A DNA stretch of 64,000 nucleotides from contig NZ_JAATOP010000002.1 of NCBI RefSeq assembly GCF_011806565.1, positions 186,001 to 250,000 on the forward strand. The letters are read 5' to 3'. This DNA is from Marivivens donghaensis. GTDB taxonomy: Bacteria; Pseudomonadota; Alphaproteobacteria; Rhodobacterales; Rhodobacteraceae. Position 1 is the stretch's first letter. Every line of letters begins with the position of its first letter. Below the pieces are notes generated by a model. The model had not been told where the DNA came from. It did no database searches and was given only the letters and a program-made list of their open reading frames with translations. This document shows, one piece after another, positions 1 to 8,140 of the stretch. The position numbers were made by a program, and so were the translations under genes.

Positions 1-1
1 C

Positions 2-184
2 AACGACAAAATGCTGGGTTTCTATAGCTGCGCGAAATGCGGATGCACGACTCACTGGGATGGCGCAGAGCCGGGGTACCGCGGACGCCGCGCCGTCAAC
101 ATGCGTCTGGCCGAGCCCGAAGACATAAAAGACATCCGAATCCGCCACTTCGACGGTCGCGACACTTGGACGTACCTTGACTGA
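2..184 (+). CDS. GFA family protein (C-terminal end only)
   Basis: The last 60 residues of a protein whose start lies before the window. The frame opens at base 2 and closes with TGA at 182-184. It shows a CxxCGCxTHW zinc-site-like motif near the left edge, followed by a GRRAVNMRL segment and a DTWTYLD end. This is the pattern of the C-terminal half of GFA-domain proteins (glutathione-dependent formaldehyde-activating fold, Cys-coordinated zinc). The family name rests on a partial sequence, and substrate cannot be inferred. A 72-base gap separates it from the next rightward gene. Confidence 0.65.
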   Translation, partial: NDKMLGFYSCAKCGCTTHWDGAEPGYRGRRAVNMRLAEPEDIKDIRIRHFDGRDTWTYLD

Positions 185-256
185 TTCTACGGTGCCTCAC
201 TTGAGACTCTTCGGAGCGAGGCGTAGCATCACGCCGAAATTCATGGGATCTGACTG

Positions 257-922
257 ATGAAAACCAAACTGTTTCTCACTGCCGCCGCTCTCGCGACGCT
301 TCCGGTCGCTGCGATGGCCGAAGTCGAGCTCAGCTTCTATTCGGGCATTCAGGAATCGCCCCACGCCAAGGTCACCGGCTTTGATCCGGATAACGCCGTG
401 TCGCAAAACCTGTCGTTCACTGCCGGATGGGAAGGCAAATCGTTCGAGATGCCGCCGTACTACGGTCTGCGCGCAACGTGGTGGCGTAGTGAAAACTGGG
501 GCTGGGGCGTCGAATATACGCACAGCAAGGTCTATGCTGACGAAGAGACCCTGAACGATAACGGGTACTCGCGTCTCGAATTCACTGACGGCCTGAACAT
601 CGCCACCCTGAACGCGACCTACCGCATGCCGAACCAGTGGGGCGCTGTGACGCCTTACGCCGGTGCGGGTATCGGTGTCGCTGTGCCGCACGTCGACATT
701 CAGGCCGATGGCAGCGCGATCCACACGTGGGAATACCAGCTCACCGGTCCGGCGATGCGCCTCTACGCCGGTGCTAAGTACGATCTGAACGCCGACTGGG
801 CGCTCTTCGGTGAGTACCAGTTTTCGTATTCGCAGCATGAGGTCGAGCTGGACAACGGTGGCAACATGGCCACCGACATCATCACGAACGCCATCAACAT
901 CGGCGTTAGCTACTCGTTCTGA
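257..922 (+). CDS. outer-membrane beta-barrel protein, lipid A oxidase-like
   Basis: A 221-residue protein with a clear Sec signal peptide (MKTKLFLTAAALATLPVAAMA, cut after AMA) and alternating hydrophobic/aromatic strands. It ends in an aromatic residue (SYSF) as expected for a BAM-inserted barrel. Size and strand pattern fit an 8-stranded OmpA/OmpW-type barrel. The mature start (EVELSFYSGIQ...PHAKVTG) resembles alphaproteobacterial barrel proteins annotated as lipid A oxidase (LpxQ-like). That function is only a resemblance, and a generic porin-like or adhesion barrel cannot be excluded. It is a single-gene unit closed by a strong terminator. Confidence 0.7.
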   Translation: MKTKLFLTAAALATLPVAAMAEVELSFYSGIQESPHAKVTGFDPDNAVSQNLSFTAGWEGKSFEMPPYYGLRATWWRSENWGWGVEYTHSKVYADEETLNDNGYSRLEFTDGLNIATLNATYRMPNQWGAVTPYAGAGIGVAVPHVDIQADGSAIHTWEYQLTGPAMRLYAGAKYDLNADWALFGEYQFSYSQHEVELDNGGNMATDIITNAINIGVSYSF

Positions 923-927
923 GTTGA

Positions 928-948
928 GGGGGCTTCGGCCCCCTTTTT
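928..948 (+). terminator. Rho-independent terminator of the barrel gene
   Basis: A perfect six-pair GGGGGC/GCCCCC stem with a stable TTCG tetraloop is followed at once by five T residues. It starts six bases after the stop codon of the outer-membrane protein and abuts the 3' end of the convergent GST gene. Confidence 0.9.
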
Positions 949-1550
949 CATTCGGGGCGGGTGCGTGCCAGCGATGGGCGTTCCGACATATTTGCCTGCC
1001 AATCGGCCAGAGCGGTTCGTCCTTCGCGCCAGCTACGGTCGCCGCAGCGCAAGTCCACGTATTCCAGAGCGATACAGGCTGCGAGCGACCCCATCGTCGT
1101 CGGGCCTTCGAGTACGTGCGTCCAGTCGGCTTCGAGCGCAGAGATCGCGCGGTCGACTTTGGCCCATTGCGCTTTGATCCAATCCTCAAAGACCATGCCC
1201 TCGGGGCGGAAACGCTTTTCGTAGGTCATGAGCACTGCGGCTTCCATGATCGCATCACAGGTCGCTTCGACCGTCAGGACTTCCCAGAGGTTATCTTCGG
1301 GATAGAGGCCGACGTTCCACTGCGAGTCGAAATAGCGGGTGATCACGCGGCTGTCGTAGATCGCGTGCTCACCGTCGCGGATCAGCGCAGGGATTTTTCC
1401 GAGGGGATTGGCGGTGAGGATCTCCGGCGCAGTCGCGTAGGGCGAAGTCGTCACGGAGATTTCTTCGACCTCGGCTTCATGGCCGCTCTCGTAGAGAGCA
1501 ACGCGGGCCTTGCGAACGAACGGGGAGGCGGCGGAGGTAATCAGCTTCAT
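948..1550 (-). CDS. glutathione S-transferase family protein
   Basis: A 200-residue cytosolic protein starting MKLITSAASPFVRKARVAL. This is the thioredoxin-fold N-domain of GSTs, with Ser at the usual catalytic turn (SAASPFVRK). The cis-Pro/GSH-binding section reads GKIPALI then YDSRVITRYFD, where Asp-Ser contacts the glutathione gamma-glutamyl group. The all-helical C-domain follows to residue 200. Members conjugate or reduce electrophiles with glutathione, but substrate is not predictable. Convergent with the barrel gene. A palindromic element lies between it and mtaB. Confidence 0.85.
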   Translation of the reverse strand: MKLITSAASPFVRKARVALYESGHEAEVEEISVTTSPYATAPEILTANPLGKIPALIRDGEHAIYDSRVITRYFDSQWNVGLYPEDNLWEVLTVEATCDAIMEAAVLMTYEKRFRPEGMVFEDWIKAQWAKVDRAISALEADWTHVLEGPTTMGSLAACIALEYVDLRCGDRSWREGRTALADWQANMSERPSLARTRPE

Positions 1551-1574
1551 CTCAAATCCTTTACTGTCCCAATT

Positions 1575-1622
1575 CCGGCTGCGCCGGAGCCTCCGGCGGA
1601 GGTATTTGGGTCAGAATGAAGA
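1575..1622. repeat. GC-rich palindromic element, divergent copy
   Basis: GCCGGAGCCTCCGGC palindromic core followed by GGTATTTGGGTCAGAATGAAG. The tail TCAGAATGAAG is shared with the element at 55647-55705, and the arrangement matches that at 45670-45715. In all three places the element sits directly after the stop codon of a leftward gene, here mtaB. It may act as a 3' mRNA end or terminator. Confidence 0.6.
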
Positions 1623-2876
1623 TCAGGCGCGAAGCTGATTGCCGTCAATGCTTTTGATGACCGCTTCGATGATCTGCGACTCGGGCTGATCGGTGTCGAA
1701 GAGGACTTCGGTAAACTGCGCGGTACGGCCCATGCGGTCGTTTTCCATCAGGATGTGATGGGTTTTGCCGACCTGAGCAGCGAGGTGGCGGGCGACGACT
1801 TCTTCACCTTTGGCGCGGAGGCGGGCGGCGCGGTCTTTGATGGCTTTGCCATTCACCTGCGGCATCCGCGCGGCTGGGGTGCCAGGGCGGGCCGAATAGG
1901 GGAAGACGTGCAGCCAGGTCAGGTGGCAGTCATCCACGAGGCGCATCGAGTTTGCGAAGGCTTCTTCGGTCTCGGTCGGGAAGCCAGCGATGATGTCCGC
2001 GCCGAAGGTCATATCGGGGCGCAGTTTGATGGCCTCTTCCGCGAAACGGATGGCATCGTCGCGCAGGTGGCGGCGCTTCATCCGTTTGAGGATCAGGTCG
2101 TCACCGTGCTGGAGCGACAAGTGCAGGTGCGGCATCAGGCGCGGCTCGGTCGCGATGGCCTGCATGAGGTTTTCGTCGACTTCGATCGAGTCGATGGACG
2201 AAATCCGCAGGCGCGGCAGGTCGGGCACAAGTTTCAGAATGCGCATCACCAGATCGCCGAGTTTCGGCGTGGCGGGCAGGTCAGCACCCCAAGAGGTCAG
2301 GTCGACGCCAGTCAGAACGACTTCGTTATAGCCCTTGTCCACAAGGCGTTTGATTTGATCGACCACAACACCCGCAGGAACGGAACGCGAGTTGCCGCGG
2401 CCGAAGGGGATGATGCAGAAGGTACAGCGGTGGTCGCAACCGTTCTGGACCTGAACATAGGCGCGGCTACGGGTGCCGAAGCCGTCGATCAGGTGGCCTG
2501 CGGTTTCGGTGACAGACATGATGTCGTCGACCTGAACGGCCTCGGTCTCGCCGATCAGGTTCGGTGCCATGCCCTGCCACGTGGCGGGGTTCATCTTTTC
2601 GGTGTTGCCGATGACCTTGGTCACTTCGGGCATCGAAGCAAAGGTTTCAGGCTCGACCTGCGCGGCGCAACCGGTGACGATCAGCGTCGCATCGGGGTTT
2701 TCACGGCGGAGTTTGCGGATTTCTTGTTTGGCTTTGCGGACGGCCTCGGAGGTCACGGCGCAGGTATTCACGACCACAGCGTTTTCGACCCCTGCCTGCT
2801 TGGCGAGGTCTTTCATGGCTTCGGTTTCGTATGCGTTCAGACGGCATCCGAGGGTCGAGAATACGGGCGGCTTCAT
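1623..2876 (-). CDS. mtaB: tRNA t6A37 methylthiotransferase MtaB
   Basis: A 417-residue radical-SAM methylthiotransferase that converts t6A37 to ms2t6A37 in ANN-decoding tRNAs. The N-terminal UPF0004 domain carries three cluster cysteines (TLGCRLN, VVNTCAV, VTGCAAQ). The radical-SAM CxxxCxxC motif is CDHRCTFC, preceded by VQNGC. A TRAM-like region closes the protein. ATG at 2876 is preferred over 2882: it gives the usual four-base ATGA overlap with the dapF stop and places GGAG seven bases upstream. It is translationally coupled to dapF. Confidence 0.93.
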   Translation of the reverse strand: MKPPVFSTLGCRLNAYETEAMKDLAKQAGVENAVVVNTCAVTSEAVRKAKQEIRKLRRENPDATLIVTGCAAQVEPETFASMPEVTKVIGNTEKMNPATWQGMAPNLIGETEAVQVDDIMSVTETAGHLIDGFGTRSRAYVQVQNGCDHRCTFCIIPFGRGNSRSVPAGVVVDQIKRLVDKGYNEVVLTGVDLTSWGADLPATPKLGDLVMRILKLVPDLPRLRISSIDSIEVDENLMQAIATEPRLMPHLHLSLQHGDDLILKRMKRRHLRDDAIRFAEEAIKLRPDMTFGADIIAGFPTETEEAFANSMRLVDDCHLTWLHVFPYSARPGTPAARMPQVNGKAIKDRAARLRAKGEEVVARHLAAQVGKTHHILMENDRMGRTAQFTEVLFDTDQPESQIIEAVIKSIDGNQLRA

Positions 2877-3685
2877 TTCCATACTCCGTCAAAGACATGA
2901 GCGGTCGGGCCGGTCATCCAGACGCCGTCCTCGCGCCAGTCGACATGCAGCGTACCGCCGTCAAGGTCGATGCGCACTTTGCGGCCCGTTAGGCCACGGC
3001 GGGAGGCAGCGACAGCGGTTGCGCAGGAGGACGAGCCGGAGGCCAGCGTCAGGCCAGCGCCGCGTTCCCAAACCCGCATACGGAGATGGTCGGGGCTGAC
3101 GACGGAGGCGAACTGGACGTTGGTGCGTTGGGGATAAAGCGGATCGTGCTCGAACTTCGGGCCGAGGGTCATCAGGTCGACCGCTTCGGCGTCGTCCACG
3201 AAGAACGTACAGTGCGGGTTGCCCATGCCGGTCGCGGTGGGCTTGCCGTCGATGGGCAGCTCTAGCGTATCCATTTCCTCGCGGAGCGGAATTTCGTGCC
3301 AGTCCAGCTGCGGCTGGCCCATGTTGACCGAGGTCAGGCCATCGCCTGCGTCGAGCGCATAGAGCGTGCCGCGGTCTGTGGTGATGGCCAGCTCGGTCTT
3401 GCCAGTGCGGTCCATTTCCCAACGGGCGATGCAGCGGGTGGCATTGCCGCAAGCCGCAGACTGGGAGCCGTCGGAATTCCAGAACACCAGATGCATGTCC
3501 GACTCGCGGCCTTCGTGGATCGTGGCCAACTGGTCGAAGCCGATCCCGCAGTGGCGGTCGGCCATGGCAATAGCCAGCGACTCGGTCACGACGGTGCCGA
3601 GTTCGCGTTCGTCTATCACTACGAAATCATTGCCTAACCCATGCATTTTCATGAAGGGCAGGCCGGTGTTCTGTTCTGCGCGCAT
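2873..3685 (-). CDS. dapF: diaminopimelate epimerase DapF
   Basis: A 270-residue PLP-independent epimerase turning LL- into meso-diaminopimelate for lysine and peptidoglycan. The signature [15 protein letters not shown] lies at the N-terminus. The two active-site cysteines are in AACGNATRC and [11 protein letters not shown], one per symmetric half. A longer frame opens at 3775 but runs through the promoter of the adjacent tRNA-Lys. ATG at 3685 (or 3694) gives family-normal length. No strong ribosome site is visible, so the exact start is uncertain. It forms an operon with mtaB. Confidence 0.92.
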   Translation of the reverse strand: MRAEQNTGLPFMKMHGLGNDFVVIDERELGTVVTESLAIAMADRHCGIGFDQLATIHEGRESDMHLVFWNSDGSQSAACGNATRCIARWEMDRTGKTELAITTDRGTLYALDAGDGLTSVNMGQPQLDWHEIPLREEMDTLELPIDGKPTATGMGNPHCTFFVDDAEAVDLMTLGPKFEHDPLYPQRTNVQFASVVSPDHLRMRVWERGAGLTLASGSSSCATAVAASRRGLTGRKVRIDLDGGTLHVDWREDGVWMTGPTAHVFDGVWK

Positions 3686-3737
3686 GGGGGCCATATAAGC
3701 GCCGCCGAAAAAATATTCCAGAGACGGCATTTGCGGG

Positions 3738-3766
3738 TTGACCCTTTTCGCGGAGATACATAGAAG
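3738..3766 (+). promoter_or_regulatory. promoter of first tRNA-Lys gene
   Basis: TTGACC (3738-3743) is followed 15-17 bases later by CATAGAAG (3759-3766), about 13 bases before the mature tRNA. The same TTGAC/CATAGAAG pair precedes the second tRNA-Lys copy, which supports it as the real promoter. Confidence 0.65.
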
Positions 3767-3778
3767 GCGCCCCACAGT

Positions 3779-3854
3779 GGGCCGTTAGCTCAGTTGGTAG
3801 AGCAACTGACTTTTAATCAGTGGGTCGCAGGTTCGAATCCTGCACGGCTCACCA
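3779..3854 (+). tRNA. tRNA-Lys(TTT), copy 1
   Basis: A 76-nt cloverleaf. The acceptor stem is GGGCCGT/ACGGCTC with encoded CCA at 3852-3854. The D-loop contains AGCTCAGTTGGTAGAGC. The anticodon arm CTGAC-TTTTAAT-CAG carries TTT, and the T-arm has GGTTCGAATCC. It decodes AAA/AAG. It differs from copy 2 in two base pairs only, 7:66 (T-A here) and 49:65 (G-C here). Confidence 0.97.
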
Positions 3855-3861
3855 CTTACTC

Positions 3862-3891
3862 AAAAAGACGCCTCTCGCAGGCGTCTTTTTT
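3862..3891 (+). terminator. terminator after tRNA-Lys copy 1
   Basis: AAAAAGACGCC and GGCGTCTTTTTT form an 11-pair stem around a seven-base loop, ending in a T run. It starts seven bases after the CCA end, so the two tRNA genes are separately terminated. Confidence 0.9.
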
Positions 3892-3915
3892 GTTACAAGA
3901 CCGTCAATTATCGAA

Positions 3916-3944
3916 TTGACGCCTCCGCGACCGACACATAGAAG
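3916..3944 (+). promoter_or_regulatory. promoter of second tRNA-Lys gene
   Basis: TTGACG (3916-3921) and CATAGAAG (3937-3944) repeat the spacing and sequence found ahead of copy 1. The duplication therefore included the promoter. Confidence 0.65.
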
Positions 3945-3955
3945 TCGCGCATAGT

Positions 3956-4031
3956 GGGCCGCTAGCTCAGTTGGTAGAGCAACTGACTTTTAATCAGTGG
4001 GTCACAGGTTCGAATCCTGTGCGGCTCACCA
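3956..4031 (+). tRNA. tRNA-Lys(TTT), copy 2
   Basis: A 76-nt cloverleaf with the same D-arm and anticodon arm as copy 1 and encoded CCA at 4029-4031. Pair 7:66 is C-G instead of T-A, and pair 49:65 is A-T instead of G-C, so both changes keep pairing. This points to two functional genes under selection. Confidence 0.97.
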
Positions 4032-4040
4032 CTTCAATGA

Positions 4041-4068
4041 AAAAAGACGCCCCTCGGGGCGTCTTTTT
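4041..4068. terminator. bidirectional terminator between tRNA-Lys and the Anbu operon
   Basis: AAAAAGACGCCC-CTC-GGGCGTCTTTTT-type hairpin with A run on the left and T run on the right. It can end the tRNA transcript rightward and the Anbu operon leftward. The Anbu stop codon is at 4073. Confidence 0.88.
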
Positions 4069-4072
4069 CGTT

Positions 4073-4810
4073 TCAGTTGTTCAGATCGATGTCCGGTAGA
4101 GAATCAAAGGCTGATTTCAGCGCCGTCCCCCAGCCGTTCGAAATGGCGTGGTACGATGCGTCATCGGCGGCAATCCGGCGGCGGAGGCCCTGCTGGAGCG
4201 TATCTGTTTCGTAGACTTGCAGATCGAGCGGCAGGCCAACCGACAGGTTCGCCTTGATTGTCGAATCGAACGACACCAGCAGCAGCTTGGTCGCTTGCTC
4301 CCACGTCATGTCCGGCTCGAACGCGCGAACGAGAATCGGTTTGCCGTATTTGGTCTCGCCGATCTGGAAGAACGGGGTGTCATCGCTGGCTTCGACGAAA
4401 TTACCCTCGGGGTAGACTAGGAACAGGCGCGGTTCGGAGCCTTTGATCTGCCCGCCGAGAATCAGCGTTGCATTGAAGGCCGCATCGGCGCGCTGGCCGG
4501 TCATGGCGTTCTCGGCGATTGTCTCTTTGAGCATGTCGCCCACCAGACGCGCGATCTGGAACATGGTCGGCGCTTCCATGATCGAAGGGGCGCGATCCTC
4601 GGGCGCTTTGTTGCGCTCTTCGAGTTTGGAGATGACGGCCTGCGTCGTCGCGAGGTTGCCTGCTGACAGGATTGTGATGAAGCGCTCCCCCGGTTCGGAG
4701 AACGTCCGCATCTTGCAGAACGACGAAATGTTATCGACACCCGCGTTCGTGCGCGTGTCCGACATGAATACCAGACCGTTATTGAGCCGCATTCCTACGC
4801 AGTAGGTCAT
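4073..4810 (-). CDS. Anbu-type proteasome-related peptidase
   Basis: A 245-residue Ntn-hydrolase of the Anbu family (bacterial relative of proteasome beta subunits and HslV). It begins MTYCVGMRLNNGLVFMSDTRTNAG, so removing Met would expose Thr1 as nucleophile. Asp17 (SDTR) and Lys32 (FCKM) sit where proteasomal subunits keep their catalytic Asp and Lys. The LSAGNLATTQ segment is also typical. Anbu proteins form open, helical or ring-like assemblies without a known dedicated ATPase, and the natural substrate is unknown. It is the last gene of the operon, 12 bases after the transglutaminase-like gene. Confidence 0.9.
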   Translation of the reverse strand: MTYCVGMRLNNGLVFMSDTRTNAGVDNISSFCKMRTFSEPGERFITILSAGNLATTQAVISKLEERNKAPEDRAPSIMEAPTMFQIARLVGDMLKETIAENAMTGQRADAAFNATLILGGQIKGSEPRLFLVYPEGNFVEASDDTPFFQIGETKYGKPILVRAFEPDMTWEQATKLLLVSFDSTIKANLSVGLPLDLQVYETDTLQQGLRRRIAADDASYHAISNGWGTALKSAFDSLPDIDLNN

Positions 4811-4822
4811 TGCCGGACGCCT

Positions 4823-5626
4823 TTATTGTTGCACCTGAAGTTCGACAACGAGTTCTTCACTCGCACCACCGAACCGAGTGCCCGATATAGGTGCCGCGTC
4901 GTTATAGTCTAGTCCGGTTGCGACCCTTACATACCGTGTATCCGGCGAAATACCGTTCGATATATCGAATCCTACCCAGCCGAGACTCGGCACCAGTGCT
5001 TCTGCCCATGCATGTGTCGCTTCCTGTTCGATGCGGTCGTCCATCAGCAGGTAACCCGACACATACCGCGCTGGCACACCCGCATGACGGCAGCACGCGA
5101 GGAAGATATGCGTGTGGTCCTGACAGACACCATGGCCCGCGCTGATCGCGTCTTCGGCGGTCGTCATCGCGTCGGAGCGACCCGTTTCATAGGTCACAGC
5201 GTCAAGAATTGCGGCCGACAGCGCATGGAGCCAGTCGAGCGTGCCGACCTCGCCATCCGTCTTGGACAGAATCGCGCGGCAACCGGCACCCGGTTTGGTG
5301 AGCGGGGTCTGGTTTTCGAACAGCCAGCTTGGCGCGTTACCCGAATGCGGACCGTAGACGCCGTGTGTGTCCACGATCTCGACCACACCTTGGCTCACCA
5401 GCGTGACTTGGGTGGTGTTCGGTTCAAAGCTGACCAGCGTGACGTGGTTCTGGTGGTGGTCCTCGTAAGACAACTCGACCTTGCCGCCTTCGACCTGAAT
5501 GTCCCAGTCTAGCACCGTCTGGTTGCGTGTGCCTTTCGGCGTTACCCGCAGCTGCTGGAGACCGAACGGCACCGGCTGATCGTAGGTATACGTCGTGCGA
5601 TGGATGATGTGCAGTTTCTGGGTCAT
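4823..5626 (-). CDS. transglutaminase-like cysteine protein
   Basis: A 267-residue cytoplasmic protein with an N-terminal bacterial transglutaminase beta-sandwich domain (residues 1-85, starting TQKLHIIHRTTYTYDQPV) and a papain-like core. The triad is visible as Cys168 (GHGVCQDHTH), His205 (ATHAWAEA) and Asp221 (GFDISNG). Members cleave or transfer amide bonds, often in peptidase direction. ATG at 5626 overlaps the alpha-E stop as ATGA, so a longer frame to 5779 is rejected. It sits between alpha-E and Anbu in the operon. Confidence 0.9.
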   Translation of the reverse strand: MTQKLHIIHRTTYTYDQPVPFGLQQLRVTPKGTRNQTVLDWDIQVEGGKVELSYEDHHQNHVTLVSFEPNTTQVTLVSQGVVEIVDTHGVYGPHSGNAPSWLFENQTPLTKPGAGCRAILSKTDGEVGTLDWLHALSAAILDAVTYETGRSDAMTTAEDAISAGHGVCQDHTHIFLACCRHAGVPARYVSGYLLMDDRIEQEATHAWAEALVPSLGWVGFDISNGISPDTRYVRVATGLDYNDAAPISGTRFGGASEELVVELQVQQ

Positions 5627-6564
5627 GCGTAGAACCTGTAATCGACTTCGATCTGGTTGCCGAGTTCGGCCACGCTCTTGAGGTACTCCTGAATAAACTG
5701 GTGAAGACCGTCGTCGAGCACTTCGTCGATTGATCGCTGCATGGTCCGCAGAGCGAGCTTGTCCGCCATGTCGTGGCATTTCAGGCGCGTGCCGTAGTCT
5801 GCCATCAGATACCCGAGGTTATCGCGGATCTTGTCCGTACAGAACGACAGGCTGCGCGGCATACGCTTATCCAGAATCAGGAACTGCGCGATTTCGCGGG
5901 GGCGGGGGTCCTGCCCGTAAGAAATCTGGAAACCGCCTTCTGCCGACACCGAACGCAGGATCGTCTGCCACTGGACGTTATCCAGCGAGGAGCCGACCGA
6001 CATCGCGGAGGGCAGCAGCACGTAGTACTTCACGTCGAGGATACGTGCGGTATTATCGGCACGCTCCACAAACGTTCCGATACGCGAGAAGTCGTAGAAA
6101 TCGTTGCGCAGCATGGTGCCGTGGGTCGCGCCGCGCACGTAGGCGGTTCGCTGACGGATCATCTGGAGCACTTCCGGCAGATCGCGCTCAGCCACCTTGC
6201 GGGCGAGCTTGTTGCACAGAACCATGTAGCATTCGTTCACACCCTCCCAGACTTCGCGGGTGAGGGCGGTGCGCACGGTTTTCGCGTTGTTACGCGCCAT
6301 ACAGATCAGGTTCAGGACGCTCGACGGGTTATCCTTGTCGCGGAGCATCCAGTCGATGACCTGTTCGCGGGTGTAATCGGCGCCGTACGCCGCCTGATAG
6401 CCCCAGTGCATCGCGGCAGTTTCGAGCACGCTGGACCACTCGTCCTCACCCGACGGGCGGGTGAGCGACAGGCGCTGGCCCGCTTCGATCAGGCGCGCGG
6501 TATTCTCGGACCGTTCAAGGTAGCGGAACATCCAGTAGAGTCCGCCCGCAGTTTTTCCCAGCAT
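5623..6564 (-). CDS. alpha-E domain protein (DUF403)
   Basis: A 313-residue, mostly helical protein beginning MLGKTAGGLYWMFRYLERSENTARLI, the highly conserved start of the alpha-E family. Further conserved stretches are RGATHGTMLRNDFYDFSRIG and FVERADNTARILDVKYY. The biochemical role is unknown. The family nearly always occurs beside a circularly permuted ATP-grasp protein and is thought to assist it, for example in peptide or amide bond formation. It starts four bases after the ATP-grasp stop and overlaps the next gene by four bases. Confidence 0.92.
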   Translation of the reverse strand: MLGKTAGGLYWMFRYLERSENTARLIEAGQRLSLTRPSGEDEWSSVLETAAMHWGYQAAYGADYTREQVIDWMLRDKDNPSSVLNLICMARNNAKTVRTALTREVWEGVNECYMVLCNKLARKVAERDLPEVLQMIRQRTAYVRGATHGTMLRNDFYDFSRIGTFVERADNTARILDVKYYVLLPSAMSVGSSLDNVQWQTILRSVSAEGGFQISYGQDPRPREIAQFLILDKRMPRSLSFCTDKIRDNLGYLMADYGTRLKCHDMADKLALRTMQRSIDEVLDDGLHQFIQEYLKSVAELGNQIEVDYRFYA

Positions 6565-6568
6565 CGCG

Positions 6569-7996
6569 TTACTCCTCCAGAACCCAAGTGTCCTTGGTCC
6601 CGCCGCCTTGGGACGAGTTCACGACGAGCGAGCCTTTCTTGAGCGCAACGCGCGTCAGGCCACCCGGTGTGATATCGACCTTATCGGGGCTGACGAGCAC
6701 GAAGGGACGCAGGTCAACGTGGCGCGGCGCAAGGCCGGTGCGCGTAAACGTCGGTACGGTGGAGAGCGACAGGGTCGGCTGGGCAATGTAGTTGCCAGGG
6801 CGCGCTTTGAGCTTCTTGCGGAACTCGGCGATATCCTTCTTCGTCGCAGTCGGCCCGATGAGCATTCCGTAGCCGCCCGAGCCGTGGACCTCTTTGACAA
6901 CGAGGTCTTCGAGGTTGTCGAGCACGTATGACAGGCTTTCGGGATCGTTACAGCGCCACGTCGGGACGTTCTTCAGGATGGCTTTTTCACCCGTGTAGAA
7001 CTCCACGATATCAGGCATGTAGCTGTAAATCGCTTTGTCGTCGGCGATGCCCGTACCGGGCGCGTTCGCGATGGTGATATTGCCAGCGCGATAGACGTCC
7101 ATGATGCCCGGAATACCGAGCGCCGACTCAGGGTTGAAGTTCAGCGGATCGAGGAATTCGTCGTCCACGCGGCGATACAGAACGTCGATCGGCTGATAGC
7201 CTTCGGTCGTCCGCATCTGCACGCGGCCATCGACCACGCGAAGGTCGTGACCTTCAACCAGCTCCACGCCCATCTTGTCGGCAAGGAAGCTGTGTTCGTA
7301 GTAAGCGGAGTTGAAGATACCCGGCGTCAGCACAGCAACGCGAGGGCGATCACCAGCGCAGTTCGGCGCACAGGCCGCCAGCGAACGGCGGAGCATCTTG
7401 GGATAGTTAGACACCTGCTGCACGCGGTTGCGGCTGAACAGCTCGGGGAACATCTGGAGCATCGTCTCGCGGTTTTCGAGCATATAGCTCACGCCAGAGG
7501 GCGTCCGCGCGTTATCTTCCAGGACGTAGAATTCATCGGGGCCGGTACGAACGAGGTCGATGCCGACAATGTGGGTGTAGACGCCGCCCGGAGGGGTCAC
7601 GCCGATCATCTTGGGCTCGAACGCGACGTTCTTGGAGATCATCTCTGCCGGAATGCGGCCTGCGCGCACGATCTCCTGACGGTGATAGATGTCATGCAAG
7701 AAGGCATTGATCGCCCTGACACGCTGCTCGATCCCACGGGACAGGCGGCTCCATTCGCGGCCGGATATGATGCGCGGAATGATGTCGAAGGGGATCAGCC
7801 GCTCTGCGGCTTCTGCACGTCCATAGACGTTGAATGTGATGCCCGTGAGCCGGAATAGGTCATCCGCCTCGCGCTGTTTTTTACGTAATCTGGACGGATT
7901 TTCGTCCTGAAACCAGTTATTGAAATCTGCGTAGGGATCACGGATCGATTCTTGCCCGCTGCCCCACATTTCATCGAAATTGACGCGGTCGTTCAT
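6569..7996 (-). CDS. circularly permuted ATP-grasp protein (DUF404/DUF407)
   Basis: A 475-residue ATP-grasp ligase-like protein, first gene of a four-gene leftward operon. Conserved stretches include the DEMWGSGQESIRDPYADF start, HDIYHRQEIVRAGRIP, the VLEDNARTPSGVSYMLENRE core, YRRVDDEFLDPLNF, IANAPGTGIADDKAIYSYMPDIV and KEVHGSGGYGMLIGP. The fold is predicted to activate a carboxylate with ATP and join it to an amine. ATG at 7996 starts MNDRVNFDEM. A longer frame to 8056 lacks support. Substrate and product are not known. Confidence 0.92.
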   Translation of the reverse strand: MNDRVNFDEMWGSGQESIRDPYADFNNWFQDENPSRLRKKQREADDLFRLTGITFNVYGRAEAAERLIPFDIIPRIISGREWSRLSRGIEQRVRAINAFLHDIYHRQEIVRAGRIPAEMISKNVAFEPKMIGVTPPGGVYTHIVGIDLVRTGPDEFYVLEDNARTPSGVSYMLENRETMLQMFPELFSRNRVQQVSNYPKMLRRSLAACAPNCAGDRPRVAVLTPGIFNSAYYEHSFLADKMGVELVEGHDLRVVDGRVQMRTTEGYQPIDVLYRRVDDEFLDPLNFNPESALGIPGIMDVYRAGNITIANAPGTGIADDKAIYSYMPDIVEFYTGEKAILKNVPTWRCNDPESLSYVLDNLEDLVVKEVHGSGGYGMLIGPTATKKDIAEFRKKLKARPGNYIAQPTLSLSTVPTFTRTGLAPRHVDLRPFVLVSPDKVDITPGGLTRVALKKGSLVVNSSQGGGTKDTWVLEE

Positions 7997-8115
7997 AAGA
8001 CCAGAATGACTAGCTGTGCACGGATACACAACCGACGACTGTGATCTGGCAGTCATTAATCACTTTTCCGCTGAAAACTTGGGCGATTTGTGTACGTGCA
8101 TTCTTAAATGCGAAG

Positions 8116-8133
8116 GGCGCCCGAAGGCGCCCT
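8116..8133 (-). terminator. hairpin downstream of pcaG
   Basis: GGGCGCC-cgaa-GGCGCCC forms a seven-pair stem just after the pcaG stop. On the leftward strand it is followed by TTCGCATTTAAG, a poor U tract, so termination may be weak. It lies in the gap between pcaG and the Anbu operon. Confidence 0.5.
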
Positions 8134-8140
8134 CAACCTA

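Noticed and set aside
3686-3775. N-terminal extension of dapF
   Set aside because: It would include the tRNA-Lys promoter and adds residues that DapF proteins do not have.
5627-5779. N-terminal extension of the transglutaminase-like protein into alpha-E
   Set aside because: The extension is Arg/Ser-rich shadow sequence; ATG 5626 gives an ATGA overlap and a normal start.
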